Below are positions 17,081-30,864 of a stretch of DNA of 60,000 bases, one piece after another. A program made the position numbers and the translations under genes. The stretch comes from Antedon mediterranea. Its lineage: Eukaryota; Echinodermata; Crinoidea; Comatulida; Antedonidae. Location: contig NC_092673.1 of NCBI RefSeq assembly GCF_964355755.1, forward strand, positions 3,045,001-3,105,000. Reading direction: 5' to 3'. Within the stretch, counting starts at the first letter, position 1. Every line of letters starts with the position of its first letter. The notes below the pieces were generated by a model. The model had not been told where the DNA came from. It did no database searches and saw only the letters and a program-made list of their open reading frames with translations.

Positions 17081-18160
17081 ACCGTGAGTAAACGCATTTA
17101 ATGAATAAACACATGAAATTGTGTTTGATTAGTGTTGCACAATATCGTAGTTACTTGTATAGTAAACAGTGGATTTGATTCTCTATAGTTGCAACTCAAT
17201 TGCAACTCTGCAACTCTTTACAACTCGACTATACCCTGATAAGTACTTCTGTGCAATCGCACTTTTGTACAAAAGCAGTCAAATCTATTTAGTACAAAAA
17301 ACAGAAAAATGAATACAAACAAGAAAAAATAAAAACACACAATAGATTCAGGATGATTCAGTTGATCAATAAAACATTATTTTTGATTGGGTTGTAATTA
17401 AAATGTGTTCATAACATAAACAATTCAAGCTTAGATTCAAAAACTATTTCAACATGGTATATCCAAGTAAAAATACAGCTATAGCATCTTTATTTCTATA
17501 GTTGCAACTTAAGTTTTACTTGAACTACTAAAAATTAAAACATTAGCATGGATAAACTTAGCATGCAAATTCACCTGTTTATAAAAAATGTTGCACAAGA
17601 AAAAAAAGTAAAACAAAAAGAAAACTATCTACAACTCTGACATGCATCTAAAACTCGAACTGAGATTTATTACATGCTTTAAAAAGTACACAGCCAATAT
17701 TTGCAGATCTTTTTTTGCAACTCAAATACTATAAATAAGTTAAAACATTATTTCTATTTTACTCTAGGTCTACTAATAATACTTAGTCGATGGTCATATA
17801 TCCAACGACCCACTGACATAAACTTGTTTGTCTATTTCAGTTTCGATGTTCCGGTATGATGTGGTATATAATATACTTTTCTCCTTTGGTTGAAACCTCC
17901 ATTGTTGATGTAGATTTACAATTATCTTTATTTCATCACGCACATTACTGCAGTTTGACTTGTATTACTGTAGTTTGAGTTGTATTACTGCAGTTTGACT
18001 CGTATTACTGCAGTTTGACGTGTATTACTGCAGTTTGACGTGTATTACTGCAGTTTGACTCGTATTACTGCAGTTAGTTTACATTAGTATGTATTCTGTC
18101 TTTTTTCATATATTTTCTATATAAATCTGTTATAATATAAGAAAATTAACAAATAAAAAC
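17081..18160 (+). other. Likely STARD7 3' UTR / downstream region
   Basis: No coding sequence follows the STARD7 stop. AATAAA hexamers occur at 17104-17109, only 24 nt after the stop, and at 18152-18157, the more plausible polyadenylation signal. A GTGAGT donor-like sequence starts at 17084, so a 3' UTR intron is possible. The 20-bp tandem repeat at 17943-18076 lies inside this region. The transcript end cannot be fixed from sequence alone. Confidence 0.4.
17943..18076. repeat. 20-bp minisatellite, about 6.6 units
   Basis: The unit GTATTACTGCAGTTTGACTT recurs with period 20 (ATTACTG at 17944, 17964, 17984, 18004, 18024, 18044, 18064). Every unit but one keeps a PstI-like CTGCAG core. Differences between units are mostly C/T or G changes at the unit junction. 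Confidence 0.9.
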
Positions 18161-20510
18161 ACTTTTTAAAAATCAAATTTGGAAAAAATGCATTATATTT
18201 AATGTAATGTTCTTTGTGAACTTTGGCCTGTTGAATGATCACATTGAAAGAGACAATTTGTCCAATCTGAATTTGGTGTACATATTAGGAACTTGTTGTA
18301 AGTACAACATCAAGCCTTGTGTGTTATCAACATGTCGGAAGCAAGTACTGGAAAAACATTGATATTATATTGTTGTAATATAAACATAGGTTAGTAATTT
18401 ACAACAAAGATAGAGAGAATTGAATCCATCAATTTAAATATAAATCGTTGCAATCTTTTTTTAACGCTTCCAAAGTGTGAATCAAATTATAGATTACCAT
18501 TTTGATACAGAATATACCGTTAGCTGCCAGTCTTGCATCCTCCAGACTTGATTGAAAGTGACAAGCGCTTCGTCAAACTATTTACTAGTACGTGTGAAAC
18601 AAGTTGGATCGATATATTGGTATGCAAGAGCTTAATGGAACTCAGTGCATGCGATCAGAATAGTTTAAATTGTCTGTTTTTATTTCTCTACTGATCAATT
18701 TTTCTCAAATGATTAAAACAGATATAAAATATTTATAATAGCGAGAGAAATTGTTGCATTTATACTAATTTCTGTGAGTTTGTTCAAAATGATTTAGAAA
18801 GTTGAAAGAAAATGTTACATACAAACCTATTATCAATACTATCTTATTTGGCTTTCTATTTCTACTTGTTAAAGTCCTGAGGAAATGTTCTTTTTAAACA
18901 TTTATTTAAATTTATGTTGCATTTTCAAAGATATTTGATTGTGATAGGAAATACATACAGTGTTCTACACAATAAGAGTGTTTAAAGCATAGGTAATAAC
19001 TTAAAACATGAATTTAAGACAACTATTGGGATACAAAATCGCTAAACGTAATAATTATTAAAAATGTACTGTATTCAAATTGTGTCGCATTGTTCATAAA
19101 AGATGAAATATAGATCTCTATCTACAAGTATGCTCAAATAAATGCATTAAAATTGTGTCGGCATTTTTCTCATTATTTTCATTTACACGTTGAGAGATTT
19201 AAATATGTCAACATAGTTCTATTTCTGTAAGAGTAACTTTGTCACTGTTGGATGGACGGCATCTGTTGAAAAAAAAAACTTGCATTACTAAAAACAAATT
19301 ACTATTTCATAGAAACCATACATAACACCTGTCTGGTTACATGACCTTAATTCAAATTATCTTAAAATATCATTACGAAATGCGTTTTAAGCTTTAAAAC
19401 AAATCGCATGATATGATGGCAGTAGCGTTGAATTGTAGTTTAATAAGTGCTTACGGAGGGAATGCAAGTATATAAATTATTTTCATTATGTGATATCTGA
19501 CATAAAGATATAAATTTATAGATAAGTAGTGCGTTTTGCGTGTACACCTGTTCCTCAGGTGTCCTTAATGCCCTCTTTCCTATATCTTCGATACTTAATT
19601 CTTTAGTCCTTGACTTTACTTTATACTTGTATAACATTATTTTTTTAATAGATTGAACAGAGACAAAAATAATATTCCGAAAGAAAAAGTTCAACCAAAA
19701 AAAACCTTGTTCCATTGTAATTATCGTGAGTGCAGAACAAGTAAATGAATGTAAAAAACAACTCCGTTTTGAAAACTTTTAATCATTTACATGTCACAAG
19801 AAGAAACAAATTTGTTCTAGCCTTAAACCATGTTGCGGATCGACATAGACCGATGAGAATACGCAAAAATCTGATCTTACGGTACAAAAGGTTCTGAAAC
19901 GGAACAAATTCAGAGGAAGCTTTATCTATCAAGTGTAAAACCTAAAGCGATAAATCATTAATGCGTTTTTTAAAAGGTTACCAATGGATATGTACTTCGA
20001 ACGAACCCTAAACAGGTTTCCGGAAAATCTTGCACCAGATTGCTATAATAATTAAAGGTTACTAAAGCTATGATTAATAATATCTCTTGAACAGAATACG
20101 TGATACCTTGTATGAATGTTATAGGGTACAGTACATGCAGATTGATTAACTTTTAGATTAGATGTGCACATTAGTAATGACTGCATCTATTAAGCCACCA
20201 CGTAAAGGTCTCTCATGCACTCCTGATCAATTTTTCAACTAGTGTTTGTTGAAGGCTCCAGAGGCAATACACTTTCTAATATGTCAAATAGATGTGTTAA
20301 GACATTGAAAGAATACAACAAAATAAATTATCTGCACTGGAAATACATTACAGAAAGTGCAGTGGGTTGTGAATTATCACTATAGAAAATTATATAATAT
20401 AAATGCAGTTGATAAGGAATGAGGAATGTACAAGTCCCTGTCCAACAACAGCTATAGTTACAGACATATTGGTGTTACCTTAAACTTGATGTTAATGAAA
20501 ACTAATTACA
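18161..20510. other. No recognised feature
   Basis: AT-rich DNA with only short ORFs of repeat-like or random composition. I see no exon with family motifs on either strand. Confidence 0.5.
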
Positions 20511-20518
20511 GTTTTTTA

Positions 20519-20612
20519 AGCTTGGTTCCCACTAGGACGTAACACAAGGAATTAAGCGGCAACGTAAGCGAATTGACAAACCAGTCAAAGCTCACTTTTG
20601 GGAGCCAAGCTT
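20519..20612 (+). mobile_element. MITE-B copy 2 (94 bp, internally deleted)
   Basis: TA at 20517-20518 and 20613-20614. Left end AGCTTGGTTCCCACTAGGAC shares 15 or more bases with MITE-B copy 1; the right end, inverted, reads AAGCTTGGCTCCCAAAAGTG. Confidence 0.75.
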
Positions 20613-21204
20613 TAGATACACTGGTATTAATCCACCCTCACACCATGGGGGATATTATATGGTAGTCTGTATGGTATTGAAATCTCAATGTCCAATGTAC
20701 TGTAAGTATACTTGTCAATTTAGTTAAATCGATAACTGTGGCCTAATAACACAAATCCATTTCCAATTCCTGTATTCACAACTTATCATTCTCGGTTTTA
20801 TTTATACAATTTAGATACTAGCAAACTTCCATAAAAGTCAGTTGTTAATTTATCAAATAGTTCTATGTTACAATTTCCTATTTACTTGTTTTTAATGAAA
20901 CATTACTATACTAAAAATATTTCCTACCATAAAATCTAAAATCTTTCCAGTAAATGCGTCCTTTTTTACCCACTGTATTATGTTGTATTGAAAACTTTGA
21001 TTTAGCCCCCTCTATGTTATTCAGTTAAATCTATTAAGTATTTTCACTTGGAACGCAGTACAAAATTTATTTTATGGCACTTATGTGATCCAAAGTTAAT
21101 CCTACCCCAAAACAACTTCTTCACAAAATCTCCATGATTTTTGTTCACAGTTTTGTTCAAAGTTAAATCAATGTTGATTTTTCTGTTTACACTTTTGTTT
21201 TTAT

Positions 21205-21236
21205 TAGGTGATCATTTAGAATAAAATGATCACCTA
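21205..21236. repeat. Near-perfect hairpin, 13-bp stem
   Basis: TAGGTGATCATTT and AAATGATCACCTA flank a six-base loop. It could be a foldback remnant. No terminator role applies in this context. Confidence 0.5.
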
Positions 21237-21713
21237 TTGTTATTGTATCAAATCTTTATTTTTCTTTTTATTGTTTCTGTACACTATTTTGTGTAATTCA
21301 CAATTAAATCTACTTTGGCTGGTTTTAGTTGTCCAATCATATTTCTCCTTACTTAAGCAAAAAAACAAAAAATATCGTGTACTTGAGCTAATAACTTTTC
21401 ACACTACTTCAATTGATTGTTTATTTTAGATTGAAAGCTTGTTTACATATAACAATTCTTCATTTTTGTAAATCTTCCAACAAATTTATCATTATTGATG
21501 CTCGATTATGACATTTGAAATTGATAAAGAAAAATTTGGTGTGACTTATCACCAGTTAAGTTGTTTTTCCTATAAGAAATGGATGGGCTGATAAGTTCAT
21601 ATGTAGGTGATACACTTGTTTTCAACATTTACCAATTAATGTTGTAGAAAAAAATGTAGATTGAGTCATAGATACATTCTATTGAAATGTGAAGTTCGAC
21701 TTCCTTCTTTTAT

Positions 21714-21983
21714 TCAATTTTCTTCTTGGTCCTTCTTCAGATGACCTGGAATCACACTACAGTGTTTTGATTTTAAATAAAAAACTTTATCCAATTTTTT
21801 TTTAACACTAAATATGGGATGTTCTTTCTTTAGCCTATATTGGTGCCAGTTGTTCCTGTCGTTAGCAAATCTTTTCCATGCAGTGATACTTGTCTGTCTG
21901 ACGAGCTCATTCCTCCATCTCGAATTAAGTCTACCCCTCTTTCTTTTCTCATTTATAGATGGTTGCAACTCCATTTTGTACAT
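21714..21983 (-). pseudogene. LINE polymerase C-terminal remnant
   Basis: The minus-strand ORF includes KRGRLNSRWRNELVRQ and WKRFANDRNNWHQYRLKK, matching the GRPxxRWxDxL...W...AxDRxxW tail found in many non-LTR retrotransposons. Upstream the frame is not recognisable and no complete element is present, so this is a decayed fragment. Confidence 0.5.
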
Positions 21984-22029
21984 TTTGCTGTCTTTACTAC
22001 ATCATTCACTTTTGTTTGTTCTCTGAAAA

Positions 22030-25000
22030 ATGTTATCTCAAGATAGAAATATATTTTGGTTGGATTCAATATTTTGTTATTTGTATTATGCATTTCAGCA
22101 ATCATGTTCGGTTATAATAAAGGATAACTATCGTCTTTGTTGTACATCTTTTCAATTGTATTAAGGTTTCTTGAGGTCAATAAACTTAAGCCGTAGTTTG
22201 AATGTTCTGTATCTAAAGGGAGGAGCTTAATGACGTTTCTAAAGTCCACGAGACTATTTCCAAGATTAGCGCAAGCCTCTACTAAGCCAACACAGGCTTA
22301 TGGCTCGTGTCTCATGAGACGTAAAGTCTGACAAAGAACCCTTGGATAACACTAACTAAAAGCCCTTATATGTATCTCTTAAGACATCTTATTTTAATAA
22401 TTGTTATCAGTATCTTTACTACTGTGTGTATTATTTATATTCTCCTATGGTTTTTTTTTAAATCATGTGTGACCTGAAAATGACCCATAATAAGCCATCT
22501 GTTACTGAATGCTGCGATCTCTGTGTATTTTGTGTATGCGTTTGGCTAAGTAACATAATTTGAATAGAGTGTGATAAACATTTGATTTGTCACTTCAATT
22601 TAAAAAATTTCTATTATGTCTAACGTGTGGTGGAAATAAAAGAGCATTGCACTGTAGATTATCATGCATTATACAGTACATCACATGGCAGATTATTTGA
22701 GACTAAATGAATATTTCATCGGATCCAGTTTCCTTTTGTGTATTTATAGAAAATAGAATTATTGATATTATGTTTACTATATAATACCAATAGAGCTATA
22801 CTGTAAGCCTGTCCCCTCCCCCAGAGACATTTATGACCACCATGCAGTATAAACATACCTCCAAATGTGTAGTAAATTTGTCTTGCATTTGTCTAAATGA
22901 TACAGGTGGTGAAATATGTACTGTTGTTTTTCTTTTTTTACACCTACATGCACTAATAATCAGTCATTTCATGATTTCTAGACTTGTGAAGGAACTTGCA
23001 TAAGAAATGTTTATTTATTAAAATGTATCATTCTTATGCAATTTTATTCGCATGTATGAGCTGGGTCTGCTCATTGCTTGACACCCGTCTCAATCCTTAC
23101 CACTGCGTACCAAACAATTAATGAATAGAAATGCTTAGAATTTTATCTCATTTGTCTTATCTTATTTATATCTTCAGTTGTATTTTAATAAAAATATCTT
23201 TTCCCGCCCAAAACCCAAATGCAGAGATCATAGTAGGCGTGGTAACCATGTCTGTGCCCTTTATTTCATATTCATCGCTAGTAGTAGTAATGCTAGTATT
23301 TAAATTCTTATGTTTGTAACTGGCAACATTCAGCTTGTTAACCAATTAGTATAGTGTCATATGTAATTGATAGACTGTTGCAGTAATCTCTGTTTTTCTA
23401 TCGGCCTAATCCACTGGCTTTTTAATGATTATTAATATGACAGCGAAGTTGTGCGGCAAACTTGTTTCCAACTTTCAAGGTGCAATTCATCTAGCACTTA
23501 TGAATTTCAATGCGTTTTCAAAATCCACACATCTGCTGTGGTTTTTTCAGATACAATGACCCGAAAAGAAATAAAAATTGTCATTAAAAGAAGTGAATTT
23601 GATTTGAATGGTAACGACAGCATGTGCTTGTTTAGGGGAGTGATGTATGGGATTACCGTTGGATGATCAACAATGTGATTGAGACATGTAGGAGGTATTA
23701 CCATCATCCCGAATGGAATATTGATTACTTATTCAAATAGTTGCTTTAAACCAAAACATTGCCACTACATATGCTTAATAAAAAGACATAGTTTATAGAT
23801 TCCCGATAAAAAATAACTTGTTTAGAAAGAATTTGTATATTTCTCAAAAGGACACAACTTTAAATTTGTTATTTTACCTTTCATGCTGACTATCGACTAC
23901 TCTTGCATTTTTTGCCGTTTGATATGTTTTTTGCCTGTTTCTTTTGTTTTTTACTTATAGGATTTTTACCTTTTTAAATGCTGTTTTAATTCTTTCACAC
24001 TTTTTTTGCAATATTTTTAACATGCTTTTTACTTTTGGCCACGAGAAAACAGGAGCTTGATAATATTTGTTAAATGTATGTTCTAAGTAAATAATTTTGT
24101 TGTTGGTATCTATAAACTCTATAATATAGATATTTAAATTTTCTATCCATCTGGTGAATACAAAGGCTTTGTGTCATGTCCATGACCATAGGAAATAGTC
24201 TGTGGCACTAATGAACTGATTGGACATCTCTCCGGCTTTAATATGGGCTTCACGTTGAGTGTGGTAATCCAATCAAAGCTGCTATGCCTCGTTCTGCAAA
24301 ATCGTTAGGCTTTTGTTCAACTTTTTCTACTTGACATGTTTGCATCATAAAATCTAAGGGTAGATAAAATGCCTGGTAGCTTCTTTATTAATAATATTAT
24401 TAACAAGCTGAAACCTAATAGCATTACTCCTCAAAATTAATTGTTTTCTGAATTTATCTTGAAAGGTCTAATTTTGTGTATATGTGTTTTGTCTGTGAAG
24501 GTCCATTTTGCTCAGCAAAGCACTGGACCTCAAAATCTTCCATCAACCCTAAAGAATATTTTTTCACCAACCAAAGAAACACCTGAGTACTTGGAAGTAT
24601 ACTTTTATTTATTTTTTCTCATCCAATCGTTTGTATACTCTCTATTATTTCCTGGCTTTCTAATTTTTCCTCCTCATCCACATTTTGACCCTCATCCCGC
24701 TATACTAGGCTTCTCTATCTACATCCCTGGTACTGTATAAATTATAATGTACTACTATCTGATACTATGATATCTAGTAACAATCGTGTATTTTTAATCC
24801 ATATTCTCTTTAGTACCCTAGATACTTATTTATCAGTTGAAGCATCTCTTATATTCCCTATGCTTTGATAAATCTTAATGTGCTCCAATATTCCTAAATC
24901 CTTCTTGCTATATTCATCGAGATGCAGGAAGCAATGTGCTTCTCTGTTTTCCATATGAATTGTTCCTGAGATATTCCCCGTTTTCCGTAAGGTCATGTAC

Positions 25001-25575
25001 ATTCCTTCATGTTTATTGATAATGTTCAAAAGCTGTGATGCTATTTATTCAAGTGATTATGCTCAAATCACATCATTTGCCCTCGTCAAACATTTAGATG
25101 ATCTAATCGTAAGGAGAGTGCCAAATTATTATACATTTATGTTATTCTCAAGTATATTTGGATATATCATTTTCTTTATGTGATTACGATTCAAAACGAC
25201 AATCAATTTCTTGCCAGTAAACTGTTTTCTATTTTGGATTGAATTGGTCAACTTTTTGCTAAGTAATGTTAATGGATGAAACTATATTTAAACTTTAGTC
25301 TCTGAACTTTCAACCTCCTCAACCAATCATTTCTAACATATAATAATTTTGGAATGTGTTGCTCATCTCTGAGAACTAAAGTGAGTGTAATTCTGATTAT
25401 TATTATTCTTGTTTAATGAAGGCTTGTGATTGGTCAAATATTTCCATCACATGACCGTTGCTCAAATAAAACTTTCCTATTGATTTTGAAACATCTGTTT
25501 ATTATTCAGTTTGTTGATAATACTTTTTTTTTATACTATTTTTATTTTAAATTTATTCATTCATTAATCTGCATA
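22030..25575. other. No recognised feature
   Basis: AT-rich non-coding sequence. Several 60-100-codon ORFs exist, including 24441-24740 with a hydrophobic segment, but none shows a conserved motif, plausible codon composition or splice context. Confidence 0.5.
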
Positions 25576-25579
25576 GATA

Positions 25580-25827
25580 AGGCTCTTTCTACACTATCAA
25601 ACTAATTTTTTTTTTTAAAGGTATGATGTACCCAAAAATGGTAGTGATATGCCCAAATAAGTTAGTGATATGCCCAAATAAGTTAGTGATATGCCCAAAT
25701 ATGGTAGTAGTGATATGTCGAAATATGGTTGTGATATGCCCAAATATAATAGTGATATGACATCATCATGTCCATGGGCACATCACATTTTTGTATCAAA
25801 TAAATATGGATAGTGTAGACAGAGCTT
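25580..25827 (+). mobile_element. MITE-A copy 7 (248 bp, six internal units)
   Basis: TA at 25578-25579 and 25828-25829. This is the longest copy, with six diverged units (two share the variant AAATAAGTTAGTGATATGCC, which shows duplication inside the element after insertion or in its parent). Confidence 0.9.
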
Positions 25828-27264
25828 TAGACCAATTTTTCATTACAAAGGTAATAGTTTATGTGTCATTGAAAATAGAGACGATAACCCGATTCGGATA
25901 TTACACCACAATAGTGTTTTGTTGGCCTAGAGTTAAAAAGTTAATAGAAGTATACAATGGGAAAGATGGCCGACTTTGATATGATTGATATGACTAACAA
26001 CCAGGTTGGCATTTTGGTATTGCCCTACTTTTAACGCATCGATTAGTCTTAACAACTATAAAAACTACCGTCGTTGTAATTATCTTGCCGTGTTTATGCC
26101 TGTTTGCTACTCTGCAGTGTTTTGAGTGTGAACAAGAGTTCTACTTAATTACCAATAATATTATGCACATAAATATCTGACTGATATTCTGTCGGGATTG
26201 TCGTTTCAATTTGTATAGTGTGTGCGCTGTTAATGACGAAACTTAGAAAATTATTGCTCGACTAATATGTTTTTGTAACCATATAAATGCTTTTTAGATC
26301 TGTCTAAATCATCTATCATAACTATTGAAAATTAATACTGTTGTGTTTTTTTTAAAGAATGATGATTTGTGATAGATGGTTTAAACTTTTGTATCAGTGA
26401 TATAGTACTGTGTAGCATTATTCAATAATAAAATAGCTTAGTACTTGGTTGTGCAGTTTAACTACAATGTTAGTATTTATTTATTAATTTTATGTAGCTA
26501 ATATTATTAAATTCAAAGGATTTTCAAATTTATTTTACATATCATACATATTCTTATGTTCTGACTCATAACATTTAATAATTATATAGCAAGATGAGTC
26601 ACTTTATATATTGGATTTATATTCAGAGTGTATACTACATTCTAGTCACACATTGTCATTTTGGAAGAAATGTAATGATGTTACGCATGAATGTACGCTT
26701 TCTGTCCCGTGTGATTGTCGGCAAAATATACGGCATCGGTCGTAAATGGCAAAGGAGGAGATAAAAGCTGAAGATGTTGAGAAATATCAGTTGTAGAACT
26801 TTAATTGCATTCGAACCGGATTTAAGAAAACAAATTATGTAACAAAATATGGTTATGTGTTTTAATAAATATGTAACCACAATCTCTGACTGACATTATC
26901 TTTTCTTGCTTATGATAATAACATGATATTCTATCAACACTATGCAATTTTCTGTTAATATTGATTGAGCAGTACATGTACAGATAAATATTCAAAAGAG
27001 TAATAATATTAAGGTATATTTGTTAGTCATTGTGCCTAAAGGTTGAATAAGACAGTATTATAAAATAGCAAAGCAAAATTTAAATTTTTAAAAAGGGGTT
27101 TGAGCAGGCTGTTTCATTTTATATATCAAATGTTTTTTTCTTTAATGTTGGTGGTTTTTCAACATCCTAGCAGGCTATCCCTTTTGTAAACTCTTGATGG
27201 ATAAAATCAGTAGAAAATTGTGTTATTAATATAAATAGGTTTATATTGTAAGATTTGTTCTTAT

Positions 27265-27458
27265 AAACATACTCCCATGATGCAGCAATTAATCAGTGGA
27301 AAGTTGTGTCTTTACCTTACCATGAACCCATCTTATTATATAATACACCAAAGAGGCAAAAGTAAGTATCTTGTCTAAGGATACAAGCAATGCGACAAGA
27401 GTTGAATTTGAACTCGCGATCCAATGCCCAACACACTGCACCACATGCTTTTACAAGC
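27265..27458 (-). repeat. tRNA-derived SINE (family S1), second copy
   Basis: Read on the minus strand: A-box GTGGTGCAGTGTGTTGGG, B-box GAGTTCAAATTC, then CCTTAGACAAGATACTTAC (the widespread CCTTGGGCAAG-type SINE motif), and CACTGATTAATTGCTGCATC followed by ATGGGAGTATGTTT, which it shares with the intron 4 copy. Confidence 0.7.
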
Positions 27459-29379
27459 TACTTAGCAAAAAAACAGAGAGAATATAAAATACGTATCTTA
27501 TGCACACACATTACAAACAGAATATGTATACACATATTGTTATACCTCCATGTACTCTGTGTATATTAATGCCTTGTAAACAGATTGCATGCTACTGTAC
27601 AAAACAAAAACTGGGCCAACACGCTGTTATAGAAGCGGTATACTATACACATTTTTTAATACAGAAAATTGCTTTTAGAAACTCGGCCATCCACAACACA
27701 GAAGTGATACATTATATTATGCACTTATGAATGACATTTGCTTGAATGCCACTCCCAAACAGCATGCTACTAAAAACTGGGCCATTCACGCCAACCGATA
27801 TTGAAAATGACACAGAATAATAAGCCAAAAAAAATTTGAAACAACATTTAAGATAGTAGCAATTACGTTGAAGTAATTGTAACAATGTATAGCATATGCA
27901 CGCTGTAAATGTGTTATTCATTTGCATCCTGTTAAATATATCTTCGTGTTACAATGTAATTAAGACTTGTATGTGAGTAGAATAATAGATTTGGATACAA
28001 GAATGAAGCTGTCACTTACAATTGTGTTTGAATCTGTCGTATCTTTATATCAGATTATTATTCTATTGTTGTGACTGATTTTAGTAGCCTGATGTCTTTT
28101 ATTTATAACTTTTAATAGGATAATCCATTGTGATTCTGTATAAATCAATTTGGTAATTTATTCTATTTTGTTAGATAAATCGTGGTGGTACATTGTGTTG
28201 ATGGGTTTGGCTTTGTCACATGACATCTTATTCTTTGAGGTAACATTTTCTACTGCTCTTGAAGATGTGGTATACATCAGCTCCACTACAGCAGTACAGC
28301 TGACTTGAAGAGGTCCTATTAAAAACAATACAGAATTTTACAGATGCCATTCAAACATAAAGATAAAGATTTATAAAGTTAAAATTCTCAAACAGATTAA
28401 AAATGTTAAAATTTATACATTACAATAAACTTATATTATTGCTTATCTTTGAGATATAATTTTAACTTTGTTTTAAAATCAGAATGAGATATATTGCATT
28501 TAAAGGAGAGAGAATTAAGAAAGGAAGTGGCTCTATATTAAGAAAAGACATTTTGAAGTACAAAAGCTTAGGTTTAGGAACAAAAAATCACCCATAGTAA
28601 CTATTCGAATACACATACCTTGACGGGTAGTAGGTTTTTTAAAAATGGTTGAGGTAGTCTGGAGTAGAACCAGTGGCATCTTTGTTGTTCAAAATTATTG
28701 ACAAGTTTAAGGATTGTTTAGACTTGGTATATATCTAAATATTATTTCTCTATATTGTTCCATCTTCATGATTTACAAGCAAAATTAAATTTACTTTAAA
28801 ATTTCTCAGGTATATCTTTCTCGCTGTAAAAACTCTATTTCGAGTTGTGTACAAGTGAGTCATCTTGTTTCATTTTATCAACCATAAATGGAACGGACAA
28901 GTAAGCAAATGTATCCACAGGTTTATAAAACATTCAATTAATATATGTAAGCGATAAAGACAATTGCAATGCATTTCATTAAGAGTGACATAAACTTGTT
29001 TTGTTTTGTGTTATCCAAATATTAATATTTTTTGTTCTTTAAATTGTGTACAAATAAAGTTAATTATGGTTGTTTTATGATATGTACATCAACAGTTAGC
29101 TGCTCTATTGGATGATACTGTATTTTTTACCATTTTCATGGAATTTTACTGTATTGTATTTTTAACGTCTGACTATAATTTCTTTCACAGTTAGTGCATT
29201 AGATCTTTATTCCTCTGAGAAAGAAATACAATTGTTGAAAGCTGAATGTAGGCTACACAGTTGAAGGGAGTTGTTATACTATATGTTGTTCAATCTCTCA
29301 AATGTCTATGGTTTTGATCTTAGTCTTCAGTGCCAATAGCGCTTGACAGGTAATTCTTCAGACCTTTATTCTTACTCAA

Positions 29380-29470
29380 ATTAAAAAGTGGTGGTACAGT
29401 GCTAAGGTTGTAGGTTCAATTCTCCTGTAATTCTTTAACACTAACAGCACTTGGCAGTTGCATTTGATTT
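29380..29470 (+). repeat. Possible decayed tRNA-derived SINE fragment
   Basis: TGGTACAGTGCTAAGGTTGT is followed immediately by a B-box-like AGGTTCAATTCTCC, and further on by CAGCACTTGGCAG. The spacing between promoter boxes is too short for an intact element. Confidence 0.3.
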
Positions 29471-30460
29471 TCTATTACACTAGTAATATTGTGTGGTATT
29501 TGAGTATCACAACTTCGTCTGCCTGAGGTAAAGAATTGGACAAAAAATGTTATTAGTTAGGCCTACTTCTAGCACGTTTGCTGATGGTCTCAGTTTGCAA
29601 AGGTTATTTTGAACCATGAACCCCCTGGCTACAGGCTTGACCGCAACAATTACCTTCACTCTTGTTTCTTTCTTTTCAACTGCGTCTTGACTATTTTAAC
29701 TTAAATTGGCTACTTTTATTCTTATTAAAAAGCTAATAAAATTGGTTAGTATTAGCGTTTGGTCTTCACATCCAATAGATGGACTTTAGAGAAACGTTGC
29801 TGTTTTGTCTATAGTATGATTTTAGGCCTACCAATTCTAAGTTCAGTATCTATTAAGTTTTTTAGTTTGTCTAGAAGTAGCGTTTCTCTTTTTTGTGGGA
29901 TTTTTCCAAATCTGAAGTTAAGACTCCTTGTGTGTCTTTTCATTTGAGGTATTTTCTTTTCCAAAGTAAAGATGTTGGCAATTTCTTTGGGTTTTGGCAG
30001 AACTCTAAAATGTCTCACCTGCTGTTCAGTTGCATCTTTTGATAATTTGGAAAATGTACTGTACTGGATGTAATCAATCATGCAGGAGTTTCGCAGGCCA
30101 ATGTTAAGATACAATACATACATTTTCTACAAACAATAATGTCCATGTTGTTATACGGTAGTTGTTGCATGTTTGCTGCCCTCAATCATTTAATTTTTAT
30201 ATGTTTTGTGTTCTTCATTTTAAGTATTACTGTAATTGGTTTCTTTTCAAATGTTTTTTTTAGAGGAGAAAAAAAACTGAAGATTAAAAATTTTAAACTT
30301 TAATTTATTATTTGGTGATTAATTTAGTATGGACTCGTATTAGTTCCATATTATTAATGTTATAAAAAACATGACTAATGTTTTTTTCTTGGGTGATGAT
30401 TATAAATAAACAATTATGTAGGTATCCAGAAAAGATGGAGCATTAATAGCAAAGGCAAAA

Positions 30461-30563
30461 CTATAAAACTGTGACAAAAAATATGATGTGGCCAAATATG
30501 GACATGATGATGTCATATCACTACCATTTTTGTGCACATCACACTAGGTGCAGACAGAGCTTT
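30461..30563 (+). mobile_element. MITE-A copy 8 (degraded)
   Basis: Retains GTGACAAAAAATATGATGTG, a GGACATGATGATGTCATATC core and the right end GCAGACAGAGCTTTAG. The left terminal repeat is reduced to a few bases. Confidence 0.7.
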
Positions 30564-30864
30564 AGATGTTTGCGAAAGTAGGTTACTCATGTCAACAGTT
30601 TATGTAATCAATAACAATACAAGTTGGATGGAATATGATATTGATTTCTTAACTTCATTAAGATTATAAAAACAAATTAATCATTACAATTGTTTACATT
30701 GTTTAACTGCCCACTAAAAATATATTTGCAAAATTGAAAACAATATGTTGTAAATATTTGATTAACTCTTGAAATACTGTTGGCATTTATTTCAATAGTT
30801 AAAACATGGAGGTATAAAATGCATCTGTTTAAAGCACTCTTACTGGTACCTTCTCAATGCTTTA

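Larger units (their letters stand above)
25830..30455. other. Mostly featureless apart from SINE copies
   Basis: Aside from the SINE at 27.3 kb and a possible one at 29.4 kb, only AT-rich sequence is seen. A 104-codon minus-strand ORF at 29809-30123 is basic (KPKEIANIFTLEKK, TRSLNFRFGK) and unrecognised. Confidence 0.45.

Noticed and set aside
24441-24740. 99-codon ORF with a hydrophobic stretch
   Set aside because: Hydrophobicity follows from T-rich sequence; no signal-peptide-like layout or homologue recognised.
29809-30123. 104-codon basic minus-strand ORF
   Set aside because: No recognised motif, no splice context, and length is near chance expectation for six frames of 60 kb.
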